NCBI GenBank assembly: GCA_964344255.1
Contig: CAYFMQ010000003.1
Coordinates: forward strand, 186,001-250,000
Origin: JAJFIE01 sp964344255
GTDB taxonomy: Bacteria > Pseudomonadota > Alphaproteobacteria > Rhodospirillales > Casp-alpha2
Reading direction: 5' to 3'
Length of the DNA: 64,000 nt
In this document: one piece after another, positions 1 through 9,244 of the stretch
Numbering within the stretch: position 1 is the first letter of the stretch
Layout of the letters: each line of letters starts with the position of its first letter
The notes under the pieces: model-generated
Databases searched by the model: none
What the model was told of the DNA's origin: nothing
The model's input: the letters and a program-made list of their open reading frames with translations, nothing else
Position numbers and translations under genes: made by a program

Positions 1-1188
1 ATGCATGGTCGGCGGACTGGCGATGCGCATATGGACTTCCTTGGCGCCCGCCTGGCGGACCATATCGACGATCTTGATGGAAGTTGTGCCGCGAACAATC
101 GAATCATCGACCAGAATAACCCGTTTGTCCTTTAGCGCTGCCATATTGGCATTGTGCTTCAGCTTGACGCCCAGATTTCTGATCTGGTGGGTTGGTTCAA
201 TGAACGTGCGCCCGACGTAATGATTCCTGATGATGCCGAGATCAAAGGGCAAACCTGAGGCTTCTGAATAACCGATGGCGGACGGCACGCCGGAATCCGG
301 CACCGGCACGACAAGGTCGGCCTCTACATGGCTTTCAGCCGCCAATTCCGCGCCTATCTGTTTGCGCACAGTATAGACACTCCTGCTATCGATCTGGCTG
401 TCTGGACGAGCAAAGTAGATATATTCAAAGATGCAGAATCGGCAGTCGGCCTTTGTGAAAGGTTTGACGCTACGGATGCCGCTTTCATCGATGATGACGA
501 TCTCCCCGGGATCGACATCGCGGATAAATTCTGCGCCGATGATGTCCAGTGCACAGGTCTCAGACGTCAGTATCCAGGATTCCCCAAGCCTGCCGAGGAC
601 AAGTGGCCTCACGCCATAGGGATCACGAACGCCGATAAGTTTCTGTTTGGTCAAGGCAACCAGGGAATAGGCGCCTTTCATCTGTTGTAATGCATCGGTC
701 AGGCGATCGACGACCTTGCCGTATTCACTGGTAGCGACAAGGTGGATGATGTTTTCGCTATCGCTGGTCGACTGGAAAATACAGCCTCGCTCCACCAGCT
801 TGCGGCGCATGGTGTGGGCATTTGTCAGATTACCATTATGAGCGATGGCGAGGCCGCCGAACTTGAACTCGGCGAACAGAGGCTGGACGTTACGAAGGGC
901 TTTCTCCCCCGTGGTCGAATACCGGACATGGCCGATGGCCGATTTACCAGGAAGCTCGCCAATAACGTCCTGGGAGCTGAAATTGTCCCCGACGAGACCC
1001 AGGGCCTTGTGTGTGTGAAACTGTTCGCCATCGTAACTGACGATACCGCTGGCTTCCTGTCCTCGGTGTTGTAGGGCATGCAGGCCGAGCGCGGCATGGG
1101 CGGCTGCATCCACGTGTCCGTAGATGCCAAACAGGCCGCATTCCTCATGGAAGGCGTCGTCATCATGGAATGGGTGTGTCGTCAGCAT
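1..1188 (-). CDS. purF: Amidophosphoribosyltransferase (PurF), C-terminus cut by window edge
   Basis: First committed step of de novo purine synthesis: PRPP plus glutamine gives 5-phosphoribosylamine. The frame is open from ATG at 1188 to base 1 (396 codons) and the C-terminus lies outside the window. The N-terminus reads MLTTHPFHDDDAFHEECGLFG; the Cys of EECGLFG becomes the N-terminal nucleophile of the Ntn glutaminase after propeptide removal. Further on are LQHRGQEASGI, HVRYSTTGE, AHNGNL and, near the window edge, the PRPP loop VILVDDSIVRGTTS. It is the last gene of the minus-strand run radA-cvpA-purF; the cvpA-purF pairing is widespread. Family assignment is certain. Confidence 0.97.
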   Translation of the reverse strand, partial: MLTTHPFHDDDAFHEECGLFGIYGHVDAAAHAALGLHALQHRGQEASGIVSYDGEQFHTHKALGLVGDNFSSQDVIGELPGKSAIGHVRYSTTGEKALRNVQPLFAEFKFGGLAIAHNGNLTNAHTMRRKLVERGCIFQSTSDSENIIHLVATSEYGKVVDRLTDALQQMKGAYSLVALTKQKLIGVRDPYGVRPLVLGRLGESWILTSETCALDIIGAEFIRDVDPGEIVIIDESGIRSVKPFTKADCRFCIFEYIYFARPDSQIDSRSVYTVRKQIGAELAAESHVEADLVVPVPDSGVPSAIGYSEASGLPFDLGIIRNHYVGRTFIEPTHQIRNLGVKLKHNANMAALKDKRVILVDDSIVRGTTSIKIVDMVRQAGAKEVHMRIASPPTMH

Positions 1189-1224
1189 GGCTAGGTCCTG
1201 TCATATACCAGTTGAGACATTTGA

Positions 1225-1878
1225 TCACTCATTTGTTTCAATCAAACGCTCCATTTGCTGTCGTTCGGCGTCGGAATAGCCATCATCATCCGATGTTTCG
1301 CCCGAAGACGGCGTCGGTGCAACCAGTTTGATGATATCCTGCGTCGCGCTATTTGTATCAATTTGCGGTATTTCAATGTTGGTGTTGTCGGGGATCAGAT
1401 CAACTAAGGCAGCCGCCCCTTCCACAATGACGGGCATGGTCTTGGCGGATGTGATCCATTCCGGCTGTTCGGATTTCGGAACCAGGAACTCAAGCCCCAG
1501 ATAGGCGACGCAGACGAGCAGGGCGCCCCTGGCAAGGCCGAACAGAAAGCCCAGGGATCGATCCAGGACATTCAAGGCGCTTTCCTTGACGCGGCTGCTG
1601 AGTGCGCGTGTCGCCAGGGACAAGATTACCAGAGTGACGATAAAGATCGTTACACCTGCACTCAGGTCCGCCGCCAGGTCAACGGGGATGACATCCCGCG
1701 CCATGGGTTGGATGACAGGATAGAAAAAGATTGTCGCCAGAACGGCGCCTGCCCAACCACCGATGGAGAGAACCTCATGCACCAGTCCCCGGGCATAGGC
1801 CAGCACGCCTGAAATCAAAAGGACCAGCACAACACCGATATCAATGATGTTTATGGGAAGACCTTCCAGACTGTCCAC
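1225..1878 (-). CDS. cvpA: CvpA family inner-membrane protein
   Basis: 217 residues with a hydrophobic N-terminal two thirds that can form four membrane helices (roughly residues 10-125), then a polar Asp/Ser-rich tail ending in ERLIETNE. The first helix region INIIDIGVVLVLLISG and the segment RSLGFLFGLARGALLV match the CvpA family (colicin V production and purine-linked phenotypes, function not settled). The start is GTG at 1878; no better-placed ATG exists. It lies 11 bases after radA and 36 bases before purF, so it is probably co-transcribed with both. Confidence 0.9.
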   Translation of the reverse strand: MDSLEGLPINIIDIGVVLVLLISGVLAYARGLVHEVLSIGGWAGAVLATIFFYPVIQPMARDVIPVDLAADLSAGVTIFIVTLVILSLATRALSSRVKESALNVLDRSLGFLFGLARGALLVCVAYLGLEFLVPKSEQPEWITSAKTMPVIVEGAAALVDLIPDNTNIEIPQIDTNSATQDIIKLVAPTPSSGETSDDDGYSDAERQQMERLIETNE

Positions 1879-1889
1879 TCGGCTAGCCC

Positions 1890-3296
1890 CTAATCCTGGT
1901 TGATGGCATGCATGGAAGCCATGCGTGTCGATGTGTCAAACCGGTTCACCAGTTCCGATACATGGCTGATTTCAATAATCTCCATGGATGAGACGTTCCT
2001 ATCCTGTCCCTTGCGTTTCCTGCGGGGTGGCATGATGGCCTTCTCGAATCCCAACTTTGCAGCTTCCTTGAGCCTGATATCGGCGTGTGCTACCGGACGG
2101 ACTTCACCTGAAAGACCCACTTCGCCAAAATATACCGTTCCTTTTGGGACGGGAATATCACTCAAGGAGGATACCAAAGCCGCCGTAACGGCTAAATCCG
2201 CAGCCGGTTCGGCTATACGTAATCCGCCGGCGACGTTCAGGTACACGTCGGAACCGCCTAGCGCAAGACCGCAGCGGGCGTCGAGAACGGCCATCAGCAT
2301 GGCAAGACGGTTACTGTCCCATCCGACAACGGCCCGGCGCGGCGTCGCGAGTTGCGAAGGCGCAATCAGGGACTGGATTTCAACCAGTAGGGGACGGGTG
2401 CCTTCCACCCCGGCAAACACGGCGGCGCCGCTGATCTGCTCCTCCCTGTCCGCCAAGAACAGGGATGACGGATTCTCGACCTCTGACAGTCCTGCATCGC
2501 CCATCTCGAAGACACCGATTTCATCCGTGGCGCCATAGCGGTTCTTGACGGACCTCAGTATCCGGAACTGGTGAGAGCGCTCTCCTTCGAAATACAGTAC
2601 CGTATCGACCATGTGTTCGAGCACGCGGGGGCCGGCAATAGCGCCTTCCTTGGTTACATGGCCGATCAGGATGACGCAGAACCCCTGGCGCTTCGCCAGG
2701 CGGATCAATTCCTGTGACGAGGTGCGGACCTGGGAAACGGTGCCGGGCGCAGAATCGATCGAGTCGACATACATGGTCTGGATGGAATCGATGATGACCA
2801 CTTTCGGCCCCTTGGGATCGTTCAGGGTAGCAGCGATATCCCTAACCGACGTGGCGGCCGCCAGGTCGACCGGGGCGGCGCTGATATTTAACCGCTCAGC
2901 TCGCATCCTTAACTGATCAACGGCCTCTTCTCCGGAAATGTAGGCACAGGAATGATGGGGGGAGAGGGCGGCTGCTATCTGAAGAACCAACGTGGACTTG
3001 CCAACACCCGGATCACCGCCAATCAGCAGGGCGGATCCGGGCACCAACCCGCCGCCCGTAACCCGATCGAATTCCTTAATGCCACTAACAAGCCTGGGGG
3101 CTTTCTCCGTTTCCCCTTTAAGACCGACAAACTCGAGAACGCGCCCTTTCTTGCCGCCTAAACCCTTTGGTGCGGATTCAGGTGCGGCCTCCTCTGTCAG
3201 GGAGTTCCATGCCTGGCAATCGGGGCATTGGCCTGCCCATTTCGGGTGGCTGGCGCCGCATTGCTGGCAGACATAGAGTGCGTTCTTTCGGGGCAC
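1890..3296 (-). CDS. radA: DNA repair protein RadA
   Basis: RadA/Sms is a RecA-like ATPase with a Lon-like domain that helps branch migration and recombination intermediate processing. The frame is open from an ATG at 3350, but I place the start at GTG 3296: it has AGGAAG just upstream, and the protein then begins MPRKNALYVCQQCG as in other RadA (468 residues). Visible features are the four-Cys zinc finger C10/C13/C24/C27, Walker A GGDPGVGKST at 93-102, the RadA signature KNRYG after the ATPase core, and a C-terminal Lon-protease-like fold without catalytic residues. It is followed by cvpA and preceded by the mla ATPase gene. Confidence 0.95.
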   Translation of the reverse strand: MPRKNALYVCQQCGASHPKWAGQCPDCQAWNSLTEEAAPESAPKGLGGKKGRVLEFVGLKGETEKAPRLVSGIKEFDRVTGGGLVPGSALLIGGDPGVGKSTLVLQIAAALSPHHSCAYISGEEAVDQLRMRAERLNISAAPVDLAAATSVRDIAATLNDPKGPKVVIIDSIQTMYVDSIDSAPGTVSQVRTSSQELIRLAKRQGFCVILIGHVTKEGAIAGPRVLEHMVDTVLYFEGERSHQFRILRSVKNRYGATDEIGVFEMGDAGLSEVENPSSLFLADREEQISGAAVFAGVEGTRPLLVEIQSLIAPSQLATPRRAVVGWDSNRLAMLMAVLDARCGLALGGSDVYLNVAGGLRIAEPAADLAVTAALVSSLSDIPVPKGTVYFGEVGLSGEVRPVAHADIRLKEAAKLGFEKAIMPPRRKRKGQDRNVSSMEIIEISHVSELVNRFDTSTRMASMHAINQD

Positions 3297-3359
3297 GTCT
3301 TCTTCCTGTATTCTTTCTGTATTCGTGGGCAGAATTCCTTTTCCACCCATATTAACGAT

Positions 3360-4133
3360 CTAATCGCGAACGGCCATCCGGATCGGGCCTTCCGCCCGAC
3401 CGCTGACAAACTGATCGACAAATTCATTGCCGGAATCATTTACAATATCCGACGGGCCGGCCCAGATGATCTTTCCCTGATAAAGCATGGCAATACGATT
3501 GCCGACGATCTGAGCGCTGGTCATGTCATGTGTGATGGTCAACCCTGTCGCGCCAACTTCGCCGGTTGTCTTGACGATCAGCTTATTGATGACATCCGCC
3601 ATGATCGGGTCTAGTCCCGTCGTGGGTTCGTCAAAGAAAATAATATCTGGATCGAGTGCTATGGCCCGCGCCAGGCCGACACGCTTTTGCATCCCGCCCG
3701 AAAGAGCCGCCGGTGACAGATCAGCGGTGTGTTCGTTCATCCCGACCTGGGCCAGTTTCTGGATTGCCAGTTCCCTGGCTTGCGTTCGATCCATGCGTTT
3801 TTGCGCCAGAACGCCAAACGCGACATTTTCCCACACAGGCAAACTGTCGAACAATGCCGCACCCTGAAACAGCATGCCGAACTTGGCGTTGATCCGTTCT
3901 CTGCCAGCAGCATTGATGCCTACCACCTCTTCACCGTCCACCTGGATGGAGCCGTCATCGGGTTCCAGGAGACCGAGAATGCATTTCAGCAAAACCGATT
4001 TGCCCGTACCGGAGCCGCCGATCACGACAACGGATTCACCTTCGCTGACATCCAGATCGAGGCCGTTCAATACAACCTTTGAACCAAAGGCTTTCTTGAG
4101 GCCCCGAATACGGATTTTCAACTGGTTGCTCAT
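3360..4133 (-). CDS. mlaF: MlaF-like ABC transporter ATP-binding protein
   Basis: ATPase of the MCE-type lipid transport complex that moves phospholipids between outer and inner membranes. The frame extends to an ATG at 4172, but the start is taken at ATG 4133 because it overlaps the upstream mlaE stop as ATGA (translational coupling) and gives the usual N-terminus MSNQLKIRIRGL; length 257. Walker A GGSGTGKS at 39-46, signature LSGGMQKR at 144-151, Walker B FFDEPTTGLD at 166-175 and the later switch TITHD are intact. No mlaD (MCE substrate-binding subunit) is adjacent, so it must be encoded elsewhere if the complex is complete. Confidence 0.92.
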   Translation of the reverse strand: MSNQLKIRIRGLKKAFGSKVVLNGLDLDVSEGESVVVIGGSGTGKSVLLKCILGLLEPDDGSIQVDGEEVVGINAAGRERINAKFGMLFQGAALFDSLPVWENVAFGVLAQKRMDRTQARELAIQKLAQVGMNEHTADLSPAALSGGMQKRVGLARAIALDPDIIFFDEPTTGLDPIMADVINKLIVKTTGEVGATGLTITHDMTSAQIVGNRIAMLYQGKIIWAGPSDIVNDSGNEFVDQFVSGRAEGPIRMAVRD

Positions 4134-4903
4134 TTGGCGAAGAAAATCTCCGTCAGGATATAGTCGAAACAAAGGATCAGGATCGCCGCGGAGACAACGG
4201 CATTGGTCGTTGCTGCGCCAACGCCTTGTGCGCCGCCCTTTGAATGATAGCCATGATAACAGCCCATCAGGGTGACGATGAAACCAAACACGGCGGCCTT
4301 GATCAGGCCGGAGACGACATCGTTGAATTCCATGAAGTCCCAGGTGTTTTGCAGATAGATCGATGGATTGAAACCCAGCTTGTAAACCGCAACGAGATAA
4401 CCGCCGAAGACACCGATAATATCGGCGATCAGGACCAGAAACGGCATCATGGTGACACCCGCAATCAGACGGGGGGCAACCAGGTATTTCATGGGGTTGG
4501 TGCTGAGGGTCGTCAGGGCGTCAATCTGTTCCGTGACACGCATGGTGCCGGTTTCCGCCGCCATGGCGGCGCCGATCCTGCCGGCGACCATCAAACCGGC
4601 AAGAACAGGCCCCAGTTCTCGGGTTATCGACAGCACAACAACATTGGCGATCGCGCCTTCAGCCGAGAAACGGGCAAATCCCGTATAGCTTTGTAACGCC
4701 AGCACCATGCCGGCGAAAACACCCGTCAGCCCAACGACAGGCAAGGAGTAGTAGCCGATTTCGACCATCTGTCGGATAATGATGCGAGGGTAGAAGGGTG
4801 GGCGGAAGCAATGAGAGACCGCGGCTGTGGTAAACATGGTCAGGCGACCGACCGTCGCCAGAAACGTCAGAACCACACGGCCAATGGGTTGCAGAATGTT
4901 CAC
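4130..4903 (-). CDS. mlaE: MlaE-like permease of an MCE lipid transporter
   Basis: Integral membrane permease of 257 residues with about five or six hydrophobic segments. It carries the MlaE/Ttg2B signature region RELGPVLAGLMVAGRIGAA followed by TGTMRVTEQIDAL. The start is GTG at 4903, overlapping the alr stop as GTGA, and its own stop overlaps mlaF as ATGA. The alr-mlaE-mlaF run is therefore tightly coupled. Such alr-mlaEF neighbourhoods are known in alphaproteobacteria. Confidence 0.92.
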   Translation of the reverse strand: MNILQPIGRVVLTFLATVGRLTMFTTAAVSHCFRPPFYPRIIIRQMVEIGYYSLPVVGLTGVFAGMVLALQSYTGFARFSAEGAIANVVVLSITRELGPVLAGLMVAGRIGAAMAAETGTMRVTEQIDALTTLSTNPMKYLVAPRLIAGVTMMPFLVLIADIIGVFGGYLVAVYKLGFNPSIYLQNTWDFMEFNDVVSGLIKAAVFGFIVTLMGCYHGYHSKGGAQGVGAATTNAVVSAAILILCFDYILTEIFFAK

Positions 4904-6039
4904 GCAGACGATCTCCCTTCCGATATGCCGCCTGTATAGATTCGGTGATACCTGTTGCCGAGGGCTGTCAGTATCTCATATCCGATAGTCCCGGCTTCGG
5001 TGGCCAAACCGTCAACATCATGATCCGATCCGATCAGGTCCACGGCCATGCCCGGCTGACATCTGTTTTCAGGAATAGATGAAACGTCGAGGGTGATCAT
5101 ATCCATTGAAACGCGCCCTACGACGGGAACCGGTGTACCGTCGATGAATGCCGTACCTTTGCCGCTGAGATATCTGAGATATCCATCCGCATACCCGACG
5201 CCGACTGTGGCGATACGGCCCGGTTCTGTGATCCGATGCGTGGCACCATAGCCAACGGTCTGGGGGGTGTCAACGGGACGCAACTGCAGGATTTTTCCTT
5301 TTAAACGAATGACTTGCGTCATCGGTGAGGCCGTTTCAGGGGTCGGGTTGATGCCATAGAGTGCAGCGCCCGGCCTGACCAGGTCGAAATGGTAGTCGGG
5401 CCCGTGAAAAATACCCGAAGAATTGGCGAGGCTGGCCCTGCCCATGGGCAGGATTTCCCGCGCTGCGCGGAACAGCTTCAGCTGTTTCTCAGTCATGGGG
5501 TTGTCCCTGTCATCGGCACAGGCCAGATGGCTGATGACGCTCGACACGTTTAATTCTTCTACCAGATCAGGATTATCCAATACTTGGGCCAGTTCCTGCG
5601 GCGGAAGTCCCAGGCGCAGCATGCCTGTATCCACATGAATGTTACAGGGGAGGGGGGTGTCCCTTCCCCGGCAGTATTCCTTCCATGCCTCGATATCCTG
5701 GAGGGAATTCAATGTCGGTATCAGGGCATGTTCTTCAAAGTCGCCGGGCGTGCCGCCTGCTAGGCCGGTAAAGACATGAATACGCACGCCGGATAAGAGT
5801 TTTCTGAGCCGGATGCCGCCCTCAAGAAATGAGACGAAAAAATCCTCGCATCCTTCGGCGGCCAAAACAGGAGCGACCTGATCAAGTCCTAGTCCGTAAC
5901 AGTCGGCTTTGACACAAGCGCCACAAGTTGCCGGCGCCGCCCTGTCGCGCAGTAGGCGATAGTTGGCGGCAACAGCTTCAAGGTCGACATGAAGGCAGCC
6001 GCTTGCGCGTGTCCATGCGTTGATGTCAGTGTCGTTCAT
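4900..6039 (-). CDS. alr: Alanine racemase
   Basis: PLP enzyme that makes D-alanine for peptidoglycan. 379 residues, the family norm. The PLP lysine lies in ACVKADCYGLG (K44), a slight variant of the usual VKADAYGHG. The segment VGYGATHR contains the tyrosine expected as second acid-base, and VGYADGYLRYL and RVSMDMITLD are typical of the C-terminal beta domain. It lies 42 bases after dnaB and is coupled to mlaE. The dnaB-alr order is common in the class and supports alanine racemase over a broad-specificity racemase. Confidence 0.95.
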   Translation of the reverse strand: MNDTDINAWTRASGCLHVDLEAVAANYRLLRDRAAPATCGACVKADCYGLGLDQVAPVLAAEGCEDFFVSFLEGGIRLRKLLSGVRIHVFTGLAGGTPGDFEEHALIPTLNSLQDIEAWKEYCRGRDTPLPCNIHVDTGMLRLGLPPQELAQVLDNPDLVEELNVSSVISHLACADDRDNPMTEKQLKLFRAAREILPMGRASLANSSGIFHGPDYHFDLVRPGAALYGINPTPETASPMTQVIRLKGKILQLRPVDTPQTVGYGATHRITEPGRIATVGVGYADGYLRYLSGKGTAFIDGTPVPVVGRVSMDMITLDVSSIPENRCQPGMAVDLIGSDHDVDGLATEAGTIGYEILTALGNRYHRIYTGGISEGRSSA

Positions 6040-6080
6040 GACTGTGGGTATGGACCGTCAACGAGACAGGGTCAATAACC

Positions 6081-7583
6081 CTAGTAAGGCTCATGGTCTG
6101 CATCCCAATCGGCAAACCGTGTGAACTCACCTTGGAACATCAATTTGACTGTTCCGACCGGCCCGTGGCGTTGCTTGGCGACAATAAATTCAGCCAGATT
6201 CCGGGCCTTCTCAAGTCGCTCCTGCCAGTTGGCATAGCGTTCGCTTTCTTCCGCCCTGCGCTGAGGCTCGGCCTTACCGATATAATATTCGTCGCGATAG
6301 ATGAAGGTAACGACATCCGCATCCTGTTCGATTGAGCCGGATTCGCGAAGGTCGGCCAGTTGCGGTCGTTTGTCGTCACGTTGTTCGACTTGCCTGGAAA
6401 GTTGCGATAGGGCAATGACCGGGACATCGAGTTCTTTTGCTAGCGTTTTCAGCCCACGGGTGATTTCCGATACTTCCTGAACACGGCCGTCTGATCGAGA
6501 CCGGCTTGAACCCTGGAGCAGTTGCAGGTAGTCGATGATGACAAGGCCCAAATTGTGCTGACGCTTCAGGCGGCGGGCGCGGGTACGCAGGGCGCTGACC
6601 GTCAGGGCCGGGGTGTCATCGATGTAAAGGGGAATGCGGTAGAGTTCCTGCGATGCCGCGACCAATCGTGGGAACTGATCGTTGGGCACCTCACCCTTCC
6701 TGATCTTGTCGGAAGGAATTTCCGCCTGTTCGGAAAGAATACGGCTGGCCAGTTGTTCCGAAGACATTTCCAGAGAGAAGAAACCGACTACGGCGCCTTC
6801 TTCGCCATTCGTTTCGATGTAAGTCTTGGCTGCATTATAGGCCATGTTCATGGCGAGCGACGACTTGCCCATGGCGGGGCGTCCGGCGAGGATCAGAAGA
6901 TCTGACGGGTGCAAGCCGCCGAGAAGCTTGTCTACATCCGTCAGTCCCGTGGTCACGCCGGCCAGGGCGCCATCCCGCTTGTGTGCGGTTTCCGCCATGT
7001 CAATGGCGGCAATAACGGCGTCCTTAAAGGACTGGAAGCCACCTTCGTAGTTGCCTGTTGTCGCCAGATCGTAGAGGCTCTGTTCCGCTTCTTCGATCTG
7101 GTTAGTGCCGGATTGATCAACTTCCCCGCCAAAAGCCTGTTCAACGATGTCCTGTCCGATGGCGATCAGTTCTCTCTTGAGGTGCAGGTCGTAAACAACC
7201 CGTCCATATTCACCTGCATTGATAACCGTTACGGCCGTCGCTGCGAGCTCCGCCAGATAGGCCGGGCCACCGATCTCCGAGAGCGCTTCGTCGTGCTCAA
7301 AAAACCTTTGCAGGGTGATTGGGTTGGCCAATTGTCCCCGTTCAATCAGTTTTCCGATGGCATCATAAATTCTGGCATGTTGGGGTAGAGCGAAGTGTTC
7401 CGGTGACAGGTACTCCGAAACGCGCTCGTAAGCTCTGTTGTCGACAAGAATGGCGCCCAACAGGCCACGTTCCGCTTCCAGGTTGTGCGGCAGTGTGCGA
7501 TAGGCGGGACCGGAATGATCGACGGACGCGTCTGAGACGCCGTCAAACTCCGCCGAACGGGGTGGGGTGAGAACAGTTGCCAT
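6081..7583 (-). CDS. dnaB: Replicative DNA helicase DnaB
   Basis: Hexameric 5'-3' helicase of the replication fork, 500 residues. The N-terminal DnaB domain begins at LPHNLEAERGLLGAIL (residues 31-46), followed by the linker and the RecA-like C-terminal domain with Walker A GRPAMGKSS at 234-242, Walker B LVIIDYLQLL and the DnaB motif DLRESGSIEQDADVV. The ATG at 7583 is the only sensible start. It belongs to the conserved rpsF-rpsR-rplI-dnaB-alr-radA neighbourhood, although here cfa sits between rplI and dnaB. No intein. Confidence 0.97.
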   Translation of the reverse strand: MATVLTPPRSAEFDGVSDASVDHSGPAYRTLPHNLEAERGLLGAILVDNRAYERVSEYLSPEHFALPQHARIYDAIGKLIERGQLANPITLQRFFEHDEALSEIGGPAYLAELAATAVTVINAGEYGRVVYDLHLKRELIAIGQDIVEQAFGGEVDQSGTNQIEEAEQSLYDLATTGNYEGGFQSFKDAVIAAIDMAETAHKRDGALAGVTTGLTDVDKLLGGLHPSDLLILAGRPAMGKSSLAMNMAYNAAKTYIETNGEEGAVVGFFSLEMSSEQLASRILSEQAEIPSDKIRKGEVPNDQFPRLVAASQELYRIPLYIDDTPALTVSALRTRARRLKRQHNLGLVIIDYLQLLQGSSRSRSDGRVQEVSEITRGLKTLAKELDVPVIALSQLSRQVEQRDDKRPQLADLRESGSIEQDADVVTFIYRDEYYIGKAEPQRRAEESERYANWQERLEKARNLAEFIVAKQRHGPVGTVKLMFQGEFTRFADWDADHEPY

Positions 7584-7734
7584 AACCCAATTGACATATC
7601 CGAAGGCGAAGGTTCAGTGAACCCCCATGTCCGTGAATAAGAGAATACACCGGGGACAAGTCGGGCTGAGTTGTCCGCCTCTGTGGATATGTGGAAAAAT
7701 TAACGATCGATTCGCATCTAATCGGATTGCCGGT

Positions 7735-9027
7735 TCAGGCCGCCTGGCTGTCGTCTTTTTTCTCTTCGCCGCTTCCGCCATTGTCTGTCTGATCAGATTG
7801 TGCCGTATCCGGAGACGTATCGTCTTTACGGTATTCGGTGTTCCACAGGTATTGGCGGGTAAGGGGCAGGGCCTCCTGCTTCCTGGTCATCTGGACCTGG
7901 AAAACGGTATTTCTTAAATGACGGAAGGAAACTTCACAGATTGCCAGGTAATATTCCCACATACGGCAGAATCGTTCGTCATAAAGACGTTGTGCCTTAT
8001 CCCTGTGAGCCAGGAAACGATGCCGCCAATCCCGGAGGGTAAAGGCGTAGTGTAGACGCAGGGTTTCGATATCCGTCATCCAGAGATCTCGGCTCTCGGC
8101 AACGGAGGTGATTTCTGACATAGCCGGAAGATACCCGCCGGGGAAGATGTACTTCCTTATCCAAGGGTCCGTCACCCCCGGGCCGTCCATACGCCCGATC
8201 GTATGAACCAAGGCAACGCCATCATCTTTGAGCAGTTTTTCAATCTGGCCGAAATATTCATCATAATGGCCAATGCCAACGTGCTCGAACATGCCGACAG
8301 AAACAATGCGGTCAAAACTGCCTCTTTGTTTTCTGTAATCCAGCAATTTGAAACGCACCCTGTCAGACAGTCCGGCCTCTTCCGCTCTTTTGGTTGAAAG
8401 GGCGTGCTGTTCCGTTGACAGGGTAAGGCCCGTCACGTCTACGCCGTATTCCTTGGCCAGGAAAATAGCCAGTCCGCCCCAGCCAGAGCCGATGTCGAGA
8501 ACCGTTTGGCCGGGTTCCAGCCGTAGCTTTGCCGCAATATGACGCTTCTTGTTTTCCTGAGCAACGTCAAGGGAGTCAAATTCATTGATGTAGTATGCGC
8601 AGGAGTACTGCCTGTCCTGGTCAAGGAAAAGGTCATACAGGTCGCCGGACAAGTCATAATGATGAGCGACATTGCGGCGAGAACGATGCGATGGATTGTG
8701 CTGTTGGAAACGGCGGACGGGCATCGTCAGTTTCCGGAACATTTTCTGCATAGCCGGGTAGTTTTCCACCCCGACATTGACACCAATCAGGTCGAGGACA
8801 GTGAACAGGTCACACCCTTCCGGCTCCCAAGAGCCATCCATATATCCTTCACCTAAAGCCAGAGAGCCTTTTATGATCAACTGCCGTTCAATCCGGCGGT
8901 TGTTAAACCTTAAGGCGGCAGATGGGCCTGGTTCACGGCCTTTGAAAGTGTGTTTGCGATCATCTGTGTCGATGATTGTAAGCTCCCCGACTTTCATGAG
9001 GCGCTTTAGGTAACCCGATAACAGCAT
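7735..9027 (-). CDS. cfa: Cyclopropane-fatty-acyl-phospholipid synthase family protein
   Basis: SAM-dependent methyltransferase that adds a methylene bridge to unsaturated phospholipid acyl chains. 430 residues: N-terminal lipid-binding region, the family motif AHHYDLSGDLYDLFLD (121-136), SAM motif I DIGSGWGG (178-185) and FDRIVSVGMFEHVG. The last 40 or so residues are polar and low complexity (EEKKDDSQAA), probably disordered. The ATG at 9027 has a strong GAGGGGG ribosome site. Membrane-cyclopropanation is the likely role; other CFA-type methyltransferases cannot be excluded. Confidence 0.9.
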   Translation of the reverse strand: MLLSGYLKRLMKVGELTIIDTDDRKHTFKGREPGPSAALRFNNRRIERQLIIKGSLALGEGYMDGSWEPEGCDLFTVLDLIGVNVGVENYPAMQKMFRKLTMPVRRFQQHNPSHRSRRNVAHHYDLSGDLYDLFLDQDRQYSCAYYINEFDSLDVAQENKKRHIAAKLRLEPGQTVLDIGSGWGGLAIFLAKEYGVDVTGLTLSTEQHALSTKRAEEAGLSDRVRFKLLDYRKQRGSFDRIVSVGMFEHVGIGHYDEYFGQIEKLLKDDGVALVHTIGRMDGPGVTDPWIRKYIFPGGYLPAMSEITSVAESRDLWMTDIETLRLHYAFTLRDWRHRFLAHRDKAQRLYDERFCRMWEYYLAICEVSFRHLRNTVFQVQMTRKQEALPLTRQYLWNTEYRKDDTSPDTAQSDQTDNGGSGEEKKDDSQAA

Positions 9028-9186
9028 GTCCCCCTCATTCGTTTCTTCTTCAATGCACTTTTTAACTGTTTTCCGTGCTTATGCTCAGCCTGTTTGAAAA
9101 AATCATAACACAGGTTGTTTTTACAGTGGAAGACCCTACTGGCACCGATTTTTGGGTGCATTCAATAAGATGTGCCTGGGAATCAA

Positions 9187-9217
9187 AAACGGCGCATCCG
9201 GTTTGGAAGCGCCGTTT
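9187..9217 (-). terminator. Rho-independent terminator after rplI
   Basis: A perfect 9-bp stem (AAACGGCGC at 9187-9195 paired with GCGCCGTTT at 9209-9217). On the minus strand it is followed by TTTTTG. It lies just beyond the rplI stop and closes the rpsF-rpsR-DUF2232-rplI operon, separating it from cfa. Confidence 0.85.
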
Positions 9218-9244
9218 AATAAGTGTGACAGGGGATGAAAACGA

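Noticed and set aside
1900..2538. Plus-strand open frame of 212 codons
   Set aside because: Antisense to radA, no ribosome site and Ser/Arg/Thr-rich nonsense; not a gene.
6068..6082. AGGGT-CAATA-ACCCT hairpin at the end of dnaB
   Set aside because: Overlaps the dnaB stop codon and has no T-run; too short to call a terminator.
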